This document shows positions 8,670 to 16,497 of a stretch of 64,000 nucleotides of DNA, piece after piece. Positions within the stretch are counted from its first letter, which is position 1. Every line of letters begins with the position of its first letter. Below the pieces are notes generated by a model. The model had not been told where the DNA came from, searched no databases, and saw only the letters and a program-made list of their open reading frames with translations. A program made the translations under genes and the position numbers. The DNA is from Streptomyces sp. R41 (GTDB taxonomy: Bacteria; Actinomycetota; Actinomycetes; Streptomycetales; Streptomycetaceae): contig NZ_CP163443.1 in the NCBI RefSeq assembly GCF_041053055.1, positions 620,001 through 684,000 of the forward strand. The letters are read 5' to 3'.

Positions 8670-9467
8670 TCAACGCCAGTCGGGCGCGCCCGAGGCGGGC
8701 GGTAGCAGCGTTTCGATCTTCGTCCTGATCTCCCGCATGACGGAGACGATGCGGGCCTCGTGGTCCTCCGAGAGCCGGTTCACCGGGACCGAGCAGCTGA
8801 TGGCGTCGGTGGCCGGGGTGTCGTAGCGCAGGGCGAAGCCGAAGCCCGCGATGCCGGGCACGGTTTCCTCGCGGTCGATGGAGTAGCCGCGTTCGCGCAC
8901 CCCGGCGAGGTCGGCGAACAAGGTGGTGCGATCCGTGTGGGTGTTCTCGGTGAAGGTGGTCAGCGGATCGGGGGGTAGCGGGAGGTCGGCGTCCAGGCGC
9001 TCGGCGAGGAGGGCCTTGCCGAGGGCGCCGGCGTGGGCCGGGATCCGGCGGCCGACGCGGCTGATGGTGCGTGGGTACTCGTGGGACTCGCGGGTCGCGA
9101 GGTAGACGACGTTCGGGCCGTCGAGCCGTGCCATGTGGATCGTCTCGCCGAGTGCGTCCGAGGCCTCGTCGAGGTACGGGCGGACCATCCGTACGTAACG
9201 GTCGCTGTCGAGATAGCTGGTGCCCGTGAGCAGCGCGCGGATCCCGATGCCGTAGAGGGAGCCGGTGGTGTCGGTGCGCACCCAGCCGCAGTCGACGAGG
9301 GTCCGCAACAGCTGGTACATGCTGCTGCGCGGCACGCTCAGTTCCTCGGCGAGTTCGTCGAGGCGCGAGGGCCGGTCGCCGCGGTCGGCGAGCAGTTCCA
9401 GCAGTGCGACGGTACGGGCCGCCGACTTCACCCCGCGGACCCCTGTGCTCTCCGGCATGGGCCCCAT
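8670..9467 (-). CDS. IclR-family transcriptional regulator
   Basis: A 265-residue regulator. The winged helix is at the N-terminus (SAARTVALLELLADRGD, then LDELAEELSVPRSSMYQLLRTLVDCGWV), and the IclR ligand-binding GAF-like domain follows, with the typical RRIPAHAGALGKALLA and ERGYSIDREETVPGIAGFG stretches. Three in-frame starts are possible (GTG 9488, ATG 9467, ATG 9458); the ATG at 9467 leaves a normal-length protein. It diverges from the glucarate catabolic operon, and the intergenic DNA holds two direct repeats over the presumed transcription start of that operon. Control of glucarate genes by this protein is therefore likely but inferred. Confidence 0.88.
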   Translation of the reverse strand: MGPMPESTGVRGVKSAARTVALLELLADRGDRPSRLDELAEELSVPRSSMYQLLRTLVDCGWVRTDTTGSLYGIGIRALLTGTSYLDSDRYVRMVRPYLDEASDALGETIHMARLDGPNVVYLATRESHEYPRTISRVGRRIPAHAGALGKALLAERLDADLPLPPDPLTTFTENTHTDRTTLFADLAGVRERGYSIDREETVPGIAGFGFALRYDTPATDAISCSVPVNRLSEDHEARIVSVMREIRTKIETLLPPASGAPDWR

Positions 9468-9491
9468 CGTAAATCCGCGCCGCCCCACCCA

Positions 9492-9552
9492 TTGACCTCG
9501 CAGGGTTCACGAACCTAGCCTCCATTCTCATACGTAGACGCCATCTGCATAC
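9492..9552 (+). promoter_or_regulatory. Predicted glucarate operon promoter and direct-repeat operator
   Basis: TTGACC at 9492-9497 and TAGCCT at 9516-9521 are separated by 18 bp, a good fit to the housekeeping actinobacterial promoter pattern. Just downstream, CATTCTCATAC (9523-9533) and CATCTGCATAC (9542-9552) form an 8-of-11 direct repeat with 19-bp period. This spans the expected start of transcription, where an IclR-family protein could act. Confidence 0.5.
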
Positions 9553-9565
9553 AGGGATGACATTC

Positions 9566-10525
9566 ATGACAGGGTTCAGCGCGGACGTCGAGGGCGTGGT
9601 CCAGCGACTGCGAGACGGTATGGCAAGTGGGGTGCTGTCCTTCCCGCTCACGAGCTTCCGGGAAGACGGCGAACTCGACCTGGAGTCCTACCGGACGTAC
9701 CTGACCGCCCAGTTGGCCACCGCGCCGGGTGCGGTGTTCCCCGCCTGCGGAACCGGCGAGTTCAGCGCGCTGGACGAGGACGAGTACCGCGCCGTCGTAG
9801 AGGCCACGGTCGAGATCGCGGACGGCCGGCTGCCCGTGGTCGCCGGTATCGGATACGGGTGGGCGCAGGCGCTGCGGTTCGCGCGGATCGCCGAAGAGGC
9901 GGGCGCCGACGCCGCGTTGGTGCTGCCCCACTATCTGGTCGAGGCCCCGCAGGACGGACTGGTCGAGCAGCTGCGCCGGATCGCCGCGGGCACCCGGCTG
10001 CCGCTCATCGCCTACCAGCGCGGCTCTGTCGCCTTCACGCCCGGCGGCCTGCGCAGAATCGCGGAGATCCGCACCGTCATCGGCCTCAAGGACGGGCACA
10101 GCGACCTCGACCGGCTCCAGCGCCTCACGCTCGCCGCCCCCGACGGATTCCTGTTCTTCAACGGTGCCGCCACCGCCGAGATCCAGGCCCGCGCGTACGC
10201 CACCGTCGGCGTCCCCGCCTACTCATCGGCCGTCCACGCCTTCGCGCCCGAGATCGCCGACGCCTTCTTCGCCGCTATGAGGGACGGCGACGACGCGACC
10301 GTGACCAAGCTCCTGCGTGACTTCTACGTCCCGTTGGTCGAACTGCGCGACCGGGTGCCGGGCTACGCCGTCTCGCTGGTCAAGGCCGCCGCCCGGCTGC
10401 GCGGGCTGCCGGTCGGCCCGGTACGCGCTCCGCTCACCGACCCCGGCCCGGCCGACCTCGCCGACCTCGAGAAGGTCCTCGACAACGGCTTGAACCTGGT
10501 CGGCGCCGTACGCCGCCTCGACTGA
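9566..10525 (+). CDS. kdgD: 5-dehydro-4-deoxyglucarate dehydratase
   Basis: A 319-residue protein of the dihydrodipicolinate synthase/N-acetylneuraminate lyase superfamily. The Schiff-base lysine lies in GLKDGHSD near residue 175, a motif characteristic of the glucarate branch rather than of DapA, and FPACGTGEFSAL supplies the 2-keto-acid loop near residue 55. It dehydrates and decarboxylates 5-dehydro-4-deoxy-D-glucarate to 2-oxoglutarate semialdehyde. I start it at ATG 9566 because AGGGA lies 8 nt upstream; an ATG at 9557 is also in frame. It is followed by a GntP permease and glucarate dehydratase, which completes the import-to-semialdehyde route. The semialdehyde dehydrogenase is not in the window. 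Confidence 0.9.
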   Translation: MTGFSADVEGVVQRLRDGMASGVLSFPLTSFREDGELDLESYRTYLTAQLATAPGAVFPACGTGEFSALDEDEYRAVVEATVEIADGRLPVVAGIGYGWAQALRFARIAEEAGADAALVLPHYLVEAPQDGLVEQLRRIAAGTRLPLIAYQRGSVAFTPGGLRRIAEIRTVIGLKDGHSDLDRLQRLTLAAPDGFLFFNGAATAEIQARAYATVGVPAYSSAVHAFAPEIADAFFAAMRDGDDATVTKLLRDFYVPLVELRDRVPGYAVSLVKAAARLRGLPVGPVRAPLTDPGPADLADLEKVLDNGLNLVGAVRRLD

Positions 10526-10605
10526 CGAAGGCCGTACGACACCTCGCGCCTGACGAAGGCCGGCCGTACGACACCGCGCCTGACGAGGGTCGTACGACCC
10601 GCCCG
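10521..10605. repeat. Degenerate tandem repeat of 25-30 bp, three to four copies
   Basis: Starting inside the kdgD stop codon, the DNA repeats the unit CTGACGAAGGCCGTACGACA with length changes between copies (10521, 10549, 10579, and a decayed fourth copy). The third copy contains GGTCGTACGACC, a perfect 12-bp palindrome. The array separates kdgD from the GntP gene; its unit lengths vary, so it does not look coding. Confidence 0.6.
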
Positions 10606-10664
10606 ATGAAGGCCTTACCACCACCCACCTCACGCACCCGCGACCGCCCCGCGGGTGACGCCAC

Positions 10665-10689
10665 GCGGCCCGGACGGGACCCGGGCCGC
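10665..10689 (+). terminator. Strong GC hairpin between kdgD and the GntP gene
   Basis: GCGGCCCGG and CCGGGCCGC form a perfect 9-bp stem around a 7-nt loop, about 50 bp before the permease start. There is no U-tract, as is usual in Streptomyces. It could end kdgD transcripts, protect the 3' end, or attenuate transcription into the permease gene. Confidence 0.55.
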
Positions 10690-10738
10690 CCTCATGTGTG
10701 CTCCGGCTGCCTGCTCCACAGTTCAAAGGGGAACTGCC

Positions 10739-12076
10739 ATGCCTCTCCTCGTAGTCGGGATCAGCGTTCTGATTCTGCTGCTCCTCATGACCAAGCTGAG
10801 ACTGAACGGCTTCGCCGCCCTCCTCCTCGTGGCGGTCGGCGTCGGCGTCGTCCGCGGGATTCCGCTGGAGAAGATCCCCGACGTCCTCTCGGAGGGCATC
10901 GGCGGCCAGATCGGCGACACGATGCTCACCATCGGGCTCGGCGCCATGGTCGGCCGTGTCATGGGTGACTCGGGCGCCGCGCAGCGCATAGCCGGCAAGC
11001 TCCTGGACGCCTTCGGCCCCCGCTGGGTTCAGTTGGCCATGGTGGTCACGTCCATGCTCATCGGCGTCACCATGTTCTACGAGGTCGCCTTCATCATCAT
11101 CGTGCCCATCGCGTTCACCCTGGTGCGGGTCACCGGGGCGAGGCTGCTCTGGGTAGGGCTGCCGATGTCGATCGCCCTTTCCACCATGCACAGCTTCCTG
11201 CCGCCGCACCCCGGCCCCACCGCCGTGGCCTCGACCTTCCACGCGTCCATCGGACTGACCCTGTTCTACGGCCTGTTCATCGCCGTCCCGGCCGGAGCGC
11301 TCATCGCGCTCGTGTGGCCGCGCCTGCCGTTCATCAAGGTGATGGACCCCGCCATCCCCAAGGGGCTGGTCAGCGAGCACGAGTTCACCGACGACGAGAT
11401 GCCGGGCCTGGGCTGGTCGCTGGGCGTGGCCCTCTTCCCCGTCGTCCTGATCGCCGGCGCCGCCGTGACCGACCTGGCCACCTCCGCCGAGACCCCGTTC
11501 CTGCACTTCGTCGCCTTCATCGGCTCGGCACCGATCGCGCTGCTGCTGACCCTGCTCCTGGCGGTCTGGGCGTTCGGACCGCGGATCGGCCGGAGCCTCG
11601 CCGACGTCAGCGCCTCCTGCACCTCGGCGGCACAGGCGATGGCGATGATCCTCCTGGTGATCGGCGCCGGCGGCGCCTTCAAGAACGTCCTCGTGGAAGG
11701 CGGGATCTCCGACTACATCAAGGACGCCACGGACAGTTGGTCCATCTCGCCGATCATCCTCGCCTGGCTCATCGCGGTCATCCTCCGCATCGCGCTCGGC
11801 TCGGCGACGGTCGCCGTCGTCACGGCCTCCGGCGTGGTGCTGCCGCTCCTGGCGGGCAGCGGGGTCCATCCGGAGATGATGGTGCTCGCCGTCTCCTGCG
11901 GCTCGATCGCCTTCTCGCACGTCAACGATCCCGGATTCTGGCTGTTCAAGGAGTACTTCAACCTCTCGGTCATCGACGCGATCAAGGTCCGCACCACCTA
12001 TACGACGGTGCTCGCGATCCTCGGCCTGGGCGGCGTCCTGGCGGTCGAGTGGGCCCTCGATGTCCTCAGCCTCTGA
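10739..12076 (+). CDS. GntP-family organic acid:H+ symporter (probable glucarate permease)
   Basis: A 445-residue polytopic membrane protein of the gluconate permease family, with roughly 12-14 hydrophobic helices. Family marks are [20 protein letters not shown] near residue 65, [12 protein letters not shown] near residue 155 and the C-terminal [15 protein letters not shown], which lies in the conserved substrate region. Start is ATG 10739 after AAAGGGGAA. Sitting between the two glucarate catabolic enzymes, it most likely imports glucarate or galactarate rather than gluconate; no gluconate kinase is nearby. The substrate is inferred from context. Confidence 0.87.
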   Translation: MPLLVVGISVLILLLLMTKLRLNGFAALLLVAVGVGVVRGIPLEKIPDVLSEGIGGQIGDTMLTIGLGAMVGRVMGDSGAAQRIAGKLLDAFGPRWVQLAMVVTSMLIGVTMFYEVAFIIIVPIAFTLVRVTGARLLWVGLPMSIALSTMHSFLPPHPGPTAVASTFHASIGLTLFYGLFIAVPAGALIALVWPRLPFIKVMDPAIPKGLVSEHEFTDDEMPGLGWSLGVALFPVVLIAGAAVTDLATSAETPFLHFVAFIGSAPIALLLTLLLAVWAFGPRIGRSLADVSASCTSAAQAMAMILLVIGAGGAFKNVLVEGGISDYIKDATDSWSISPIILAWLIAVILRIALGSATVAVVTASGVVLPLLAGSGVHPEMMVLAVSCGSIAFSHVNDPGFWLFKEYFNLSVIDAIKVRTTYTTVLAILGLGGVLAVEWALDVLSL

Positions 12077-12114
12077 TCACCGCGCCCGCGTCATCCCCGT
12101 ACACAAGGACTTTG

Positions 12115-13470
12115 ATGAGCATGAACACGAGCACGAGCATGAACAAGCAGCCGACCGTCACCGGGTTCTCCGTCTATCCCGTCGCCGGCCGGGACTGCAT
12201 GGAGCTGAACCTCTCCGGCGCGCACGGCCCCTACTTCACCCGCAACGTGGTCGTCCTCAAGGACTCCGAGGGCCGTACCGGTCTTGGCGAGGTCCCCGGC
12301 GGGGAGAAGATCACGCAGACCCTGCGGGACGCCGAGTCCCTCGTCGTGGGCGCGAAGGTGGGCGACTACAAGCGCGTCCTGCGCGAGATCGGGGACCGCT
12401 TCGCCGACCGCGACGCCGGTGGACGCGGCGCGCAGACCTTCGATCTGCGGACCACCGTCCACGCGGTCACCGCCGTCGAGTCGGCGCTGCTGGACCTGCT
12501 GGGGCAGCACCTCGACGTGCCGGTCGCGGCGCTTCTCGGCGACGGACAACAGCGCGACTCCGTACGGGTCTTGGGCTACCTCTTCTACGTCGGCGACCCC
12601 GACCGCACCGACCTGGAGTACGTCCGTGAACCCGACGCGGACGTGGACTGGTACCGCATCCGGCACGAGGAGGCCCTGTCGCCCGAGGCGATCGTCCGGC
12701 AGGCCGAAGCGGCCTACGACCTCTACGGCTTCCGGGACTTCAAGCTCAAGGGCGGCGTCCTGGAGGGCGCCGAGGAGGTCAGGGCCGTCCGCGCGCTCAA
12801 GGACCGCTTCCCCGAGGCCCGGATCACCCTCGACCCCAACGGGGCGTGGTCGCTGCGCGAGGCCATCGAGCAGTGTACGCCCCTGGTCGGCACCCTCGCC
12901 TACGCGGAGGACCCCTGCGGAGCCGAGGGCGGCTACTCCGGGCGGGAGATCCTGGCCGAGTTCCGCCGCGCCACGGGCCTGCCGACCGCGACCAACATGA
13001 TCGCCACCGACTGGCGGCAGCTGACCCACGCCCTGGCCCTGCACTCGGTCTCCATCCCACTCGCCGACCCGCACTTCTGGACGATGCAGGGCTCGGTGCG
13101 CGTGGCCCAGCTGTGCAACGCGATGGGCCTGACCTGGGGCTGCCACTCGAACAACCACTTCGACATCTCGCTCGCCATGGTGACGCACTGCGGAGCGGCG
13201 GCCCCGGGCGAGTACAACGCCCTGGACACGCACTGGATCTGGCAGGAGGGTCTGGAGCGGCTCACCACCGCCCCGCCGCGCATCGTGGACGGCGAGATCG
13301 CCGTCCCCGACGCCCCCGGCCTGGGAATCCAGCTCGACATGGACCGGCTCCTCGCGGCGCACGAGCTCTACCGGGAGAAGGCGTTGGGGGGCCGGGACGA
13401 CGCGATCGGGATGCAGTACCTCGTCCCGGGCTGGGAGTTCGACGCCAAGCGCCCTTGCCTGGTGCGCTAG
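12115..13470 (+). CDS. gudD: Glucarate dehydratase
   Basis: A 451-residue enolase-superfamily enzyme. The catalytic lysine pair is in FKLKGGV (about K210/K212), metal ligands are in TLDPNGAW and YAEDPCG, and the histidine base region is [13 protein letters not shown] near residue 344. This histidine-lysine arrangement is that of D-glucarate dehydratase, which converts glucarate to 5-dehydro-4-deoxyglucarate, the substrate of the kdgD product. The start is ATG 12115 behind AAGGAC; a few downstream ATG codons ([11 protein letters not shown]) make the precise start uncertain. It ends the glucarate operon and is followed by a long inverted repeat. Confidence 0.92.
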   Translation: MSMNTSTSMNKQPTVTGFSVYPVAGRDCMELNLSGAHGPYFTRNVVVLKDSEGRTGLGEVPGGEKITQTLRDAESLVVGAKVGDYKRVLREIGDRFADRDAGGRGAQTFDLRTTVHAVTAVESALLDLLGQHLDVPVAALLGDGQQRDSVRVLGYLFYVGDPDRTDLEYVREPDADVDWYRIRHEEALSPEAIVRQAEAAYDLYGFRDFKLKGGVLEGAEEVRAVRALKDRFPEARITLDPNGAWSLREAIEQCTPLVGTLAYAEDPCGAEGGYSGREILAEFRRATGLPTATNMIATDWRQLTHALALHSVSIPLADPHFWTMQGSVRVAQLCNAMGLTWGCHSNNHFDISLAMVTHCGAAAPGEYNALDTHWIWQEGLERLTTAPPRIVDGEIAVPDAPGLGIQLDMDRLLAAHELYREKALGGRDDAIGMQYLVPGWEFDAKRPCLVR

Positions 13471-13475
13471 CCGCC

Positions 13476-13543
13476 GTCCGGCCCCGCGCCAAAGAGCGCC
13501 ACCGGCCCGGTCCCGCGGTGTGGAGAGCGCCGCGGGGCCGGAC
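13476..13543 (+). terminator. Inverted repeat after gudD
   Basis: GTCCGGCCCCGCG at 13476-13488 is exactly complementary to CGCGGGGCCGGAC at 13531-13543, with a smaller nested hairpin in the 42-nt interval. It lies between the ends of convergent genes and could terminate transcription in both directions. Confidence 0.55.
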
Positions 13544-13564
13544 AGCGGTTGCCGGCGTCCCGAG

Positions 13565-14153
13565 CTACGCGCCTCGGCCGGCTTCCTCGGCTGTGCCCTC
13601 CAGCCGGTCGCGATGGCTCTCGCACCACGCCGAGTCGCCGGGCGCCGACCCGTCGCCGCCCTTCCCCGGTCCCCCTACCCCGGCGATGAGTTCCCGGACG
13701 ATGTCGGCGTGTCCGGCATGCCGATCGGTCTTGGCGATCATGTGGACGAGGCTCCGGTGGATCGTCGCCTCCACCCGTCTCCCCCAGGCCACTCGCCTTA
13801 CCGCGTCGAGGGGCAACGACTCGATGGTCACGTCCGAGCGGGCGCACGCCCGGCGACAGAGCGCGACGATCTCCTCACTTGTCTCGTCGGCCGTCGCCCA
13901 CAGATCCGAGTTCTGCTCGGCGTCGCCCACGATCCAGAGCGGCGGCCCGTCGAACGGCCGCCCGTAGGTCGCGCCGAAGTACATCGCCTCGGCACCGGCC
14001 GCGTGCTTGACCAGCCCCAGCAGATTGGTGCCGGTCGGGGTCATGGGGCGGCGAAGGTCGTCTTCGGTCAGCCCCTCCAGCTTCCACAGCAGGGCATCGA
14101 GGGCATCCTGCAGGTAGAGGTGGAGGTCTGCCCTTGGCGTCTGATCCGGTCAT
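13565..14153 (-). pseudogene. DinB/DUF664 family protein with one-base frameshift
   Basis: Read leftwards, 159 codons from MTPTGTNLLGLVKHAAG form a DinB-like DUF664 protein lacking its N-terminal helix. The missing part is present upstream in another frame: an ATG at 14153 opens MTGSDAK, and the frame shifts at the CCC run at 14131-14133 (GGG in the gene). Removing one base restores MTGSDAKADLHLYLQDALDA and then ALLWKLEGLTEDDLRRP joined to MTPTG, giving a normal protein of about 195 residues. DUF664 proteins are four-helix, metal-binding enzymes related to mycothiol-dependent transferases. The break is either a real mutation or a sequencing error in a short homopolymer; a shorter product from the ATG at 14044 is also possible. 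Confidence 0.8.
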
Positions 14154-14282
14154 CGAGCCAGTCTGTCGCTCACGCGATCTTTGTCCACCGACTTGGTTCA
14201 CCGCTCGCCGCGCACCTCGTCGCGGCCACGCCTCTCAGCCCTCCGACCGATCTCGGGCAAAGCCGACGTCGAGGGGCCACCG

Positions 14283-14741
14283 TCAAAGGGCGATCGGACG
14301 ATAGGCCAGGATCTCGTCCACGATCCGCTCGGGCGAGGCGTCCTCGAGGTCTTGTGGCGGGTGGTAGAGCAGGTCGTAGGCTTGTGGGTGCGTCACATTG
14401 GTCTCCAGGACCAACAGGTGGTACGAGTGCTCCGGGTCGCCGTCCAGGATCTTGCGCACCACCTCGACGAGTTCCTCGCGCGTGATGTCGGACAACCTCG
14501 GGTACGCCGGCCGGGCGGCCTCGAGCGCGAAGTCCTCGAGGTCACGCCAGCCGGCGTATCCGGTGAGGTCCGTGGGCCCGTAGGCGTGACCGGTCGCCGC
14601 GTTGAACGCGGCGATGGCCGCGTCCGCTTCCGCCAGGTCCTCGCTGAACAGGAGATCCTCAATACGCTCGATCTCGTCGGCGAGCGTCCGCAGGCGCCGT
14701 TCCGTGACAGGCGGGGGCAGCAGCTCCGGTCGAAGATCCAT
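14283..14741 (-). CDS. Hypothetical acidic protein
   Basis: A 152-residue, strongly acidic protein that I cannot assign. It looks soluble and alpha-helical: an N-terminal MDLRPELLPPPV, a Glu-rich helix LADEIERIEDLLFSEDLAEAD, a middle part with AATGHAYGPTDLTGY, and a C-terminal run ending in ERIVDEILAYRPIAL. No signal peptide or membrane segment. ATG 14741 is the best start; a TTG at 14771 is also in frame. Codon use is normal for the region, so it is probably a true gene. Small acidic proteins of this type include immunity proteins of polymorphic toxins, but there is no toxin gene beside it, so that remains a guess. Confidence 0.6.
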   Translation of the reverse strand: MDLRPELLPPPVTERRLRTLADEIERIEDLLFSEDLAEADAAIAAFNAATGHAYGPTDLTGYAGWRDLEDFALEAARPAYPRLSDITREELVEVVRKILDGDPEHSYHLLVLETNVTHPQAYDLLYHPPQDLEDASPERIVDEILAYRPIAL

Positions 14742-14832
14742 GGGCACCGTTGTTGCGGCCTGCTTCTCCAAGAAAATCGAGTCGACCTCTTGCCTGGGGC
14801 TGAGTGTCCTGAATTACTGATCCCGAACAACT

Positions 14833-14850
14833 CGACCGAATGATCGGTCG
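14833..14850. promoter_or_regulatory. 18-bp palindrome before paaK, PaaR-like
   Basis: CGACCGA-ATGA-TCGGTCG is a perfect 7-4-7 inverted repeat, 36 bp before the paaK start. Its core ACCG-N6-CGGT agrees with the published type of operator for the phenylacetate repressor PaaR of corynebacteria. No TetR gene lies beside it. Confidence 0.6.
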
Positions 14851-14885
14851 CCCGTAATGGTGCGTTTGGTGAGGGAGAAGTCCCT

Positions 14886-16190
14886 ATGGCGGATTCCACA
14901 GACTCGAAGGGCCTGCTCGACGCCGGAGAGGGGCTTGACGCGGACGGACTGCGGGAGCTCCAACTGGAGAGGCTGCGGGCGTCGCTGCGGCATGCGTACG
15001 AGAACGTGCCGTTCTACCGGGAGTCCTTCGACAAGGCAGGGATGCGCCCGGACGACTGCCGTGCGCTCGCCGACCTGGCGCGGTTCCCGTTCACGGTGAA
15101 GGCGGATCTGCGCGAGAACTACCCCTACGGAATGTTCGCCGTACCCCAGGACCGGATCCGGCGCATCCATGCCTCGAGTGGCACGACCGGGCGCCCCACA
15201 GTCGTCGGCTACACGGAGAACGATCTCTCCATGTGGGCCGACATGGTAGCCCGCTCGATTCGCGCGGCAGGCGGGCGTCCGGGCGACAAGGTGCATGTGG
15301 CCTACGGCTACGGGTTGTTCACCGGCGGGCTGGGCGCACACTACGGCGCCGAACGGCTCGGCTGTACGGTGATCCCCGCCTCCGGGGGCATGACGGCACG
15401 TCAGGTCCAGCTGATCCAGGACCTTAAACCCGAGATCATCATGGTCACCCCTTCATACATGCTGACGCTGCTCGACGAGTTCGAGCGGCAGGGCGTCGAC
15501 CCGCGCGGCACCTCACTGCGCGTCGGAATCTTCGGGGCCGAGCCGTGGACCGAGGAGATGCGGCGGGAGATCGAGGAGCGGTTCGCGATCGACGCGGTGG
15601 ACATCTACGGCCTGTCGGAGGTGATCGGCCCGGGTGTCGCCCAGGAGTGCGTGGAGACGAAGGACGGGCTGCACATCTGGGAGGACCACTTCTTTCCGGA
15701 GGTCGTCGACCCGATCACCGGCGAGGTCCTGCCGGACGGCGAGGAGGGCGAGCTGGTCTTCACCTCGCTCACCAAGGAGGCCATGCCCGTCATCCGTTAC
15801 CGGACCCGGGACTTGACGCGTCTGCTACCCGGGACCGCGCGGGTCTTCCGCCGGATGGAGAAGATCACCGGCCGCAGTGACGACATGGTGATCCTGCGGG
15901 GCGTCAACCTCTTCCCCACACAGATCGAGGAGATCGTCCTCCGCACCCCGGGCGTGGCACCGCACTTCCAGCTCCGCCTGACCCGTGAGGGCCGCCTCGA
16001 CGCACTCACCGTGCGAGCCGAAGCGCGCTCCGGCGCCACACCCGAGATCCGCGAGGCGGCCGCACAGGCCATCGCGGCGGCCGTCAAGGACGGAATCGGC
16101 GTGTCGGTCACGGTGGAGATCGTCGAACCGGAGTCGCTGGAGCGCTCGGTGGGCAAGATCAAGCGGATCGTGGATCTGCGCCCGCGTTGA
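14886..16190 (+). CDS. paaK: Phenylacetate-CoA ligase
   Basis: A 434-residue PaaK-type adenylating enzyme. Motifs are YENVPFYRESFDKAG at the N-terminus, the P-loop HASSGTTGRPTVVGYT near residue 95, FGAEPWTEEMR, YGLSEVIGPGVAQEC around residue 240 and the hinge GRSDDMVILRGVNLFPTQIE, with the lysine in VGKIKRIVD. It activates phenylacetate to phenylacetyl-CoA, the first step of aerobic phenylacetate breakdown. Start is ATG 14886 after GGGAGAAG. The rest of the paa pathway (epoxidase, hydrolase) is not in the window, so the gene is orphaned, though a PaaR-like palindrome stands before it. The remnant of a type III polyketide synthase begins at its stop codon. Confidence 0.93.
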   Translation: MADSTDSKGLLDAGEGLDADGLRELQLERLRASLRHAYENVPFYRESFDKAGMRPDDCRALADLARFPFTVKADLRENYPYGMFAVPQDRIRRIHASSGTTGRPTVVGYTENDLSMWADMVARSIRAAGGRPGDKVHVAYGYGLFTGGLGAHYGAERLGCTVIPASGGMTARQVQLIQDLKPEIIMVTPSYMLTLLDEFERQGVDPRGTSLRVGIFGAEPWTEEMRREIEERFAIDAVDIYGLSEVIGPGVAQECVETKDGLHIWEDHFFPEVVDPITGEVLPDGEEGELVFTSLTKEAMPVIRYRTRDLTRLLPGTARVFRRMEKITGRSDDMVILRGVNLFPTQIEEIVLRTPGVAPHFQLRLTREGRLDALTVRAEARSGATPEIREAAAQAIAAAVKDGIGVSVTVEIVEPESLERSVGKIKRIVDLRPR

Positions 16191-16497
16191 GCCTCGCGGC
16201 GCGGGCGCTGTTCGGCGACGGCAGCGCGGCTCTGGTCATGGCCGGACATCGCCACCTGGGTCTGCCACGCCGGCAGCGCGATGATGCTCGACGCGATGGC
16301 CTCGGACTGGGTCTCGAAGAGGCGGTGCTGCGTCATGCGCGCGACGTGCCGGCCCGCTGCGGCAACATGGCCGCGGTCACCGTGCTGCACGCCCTGCGTG
16401 ACGCCCTGGCCGACGAATCCGAGCCGGGGAGTTGGGGTGTCGTACTCGCGGGGGCCCCGGACTTGCCTACGAGACCGTGCTGTTCAAGCATCCGTAG
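16187..16497 (+). pseudogene. Decayed C-terminal remnant of a type III polyketide synthase
   Basis: Three successive frames recall the C-terminal half of chalcone-synthase-like enzymes. Frame one gives SLAARALFGDGSAALVMA, the usual start of that half. Frame two gives DIATWVCHAGSAMMLDAMAS, equivalent to the active-site His region (W-x-x-H-x-G). Frame three gives LEEAVLRHARDVPARCGNMAAVTVLHAL, which carries the conserved GNM asparagine. The end GPGLAYETVLFKHP and a stop are again in another frame. The N-terminal half with the catalytic Cys and about 70 residues after FGDG are gone. So at least one internal deletion and two frameshifts are needed. The piece starts inside the paaK stop codon and its tail overlaps the convergent acyl-CoA synthetase gene. 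Confidence 0.72.

Noticed and set aside
8359..8826. Rightward 155-codon frame between the MFS and IclR genes
   Set aside because: It overlaps the IclR gene end on the other strand and has no recognisable motif or ribosome site.
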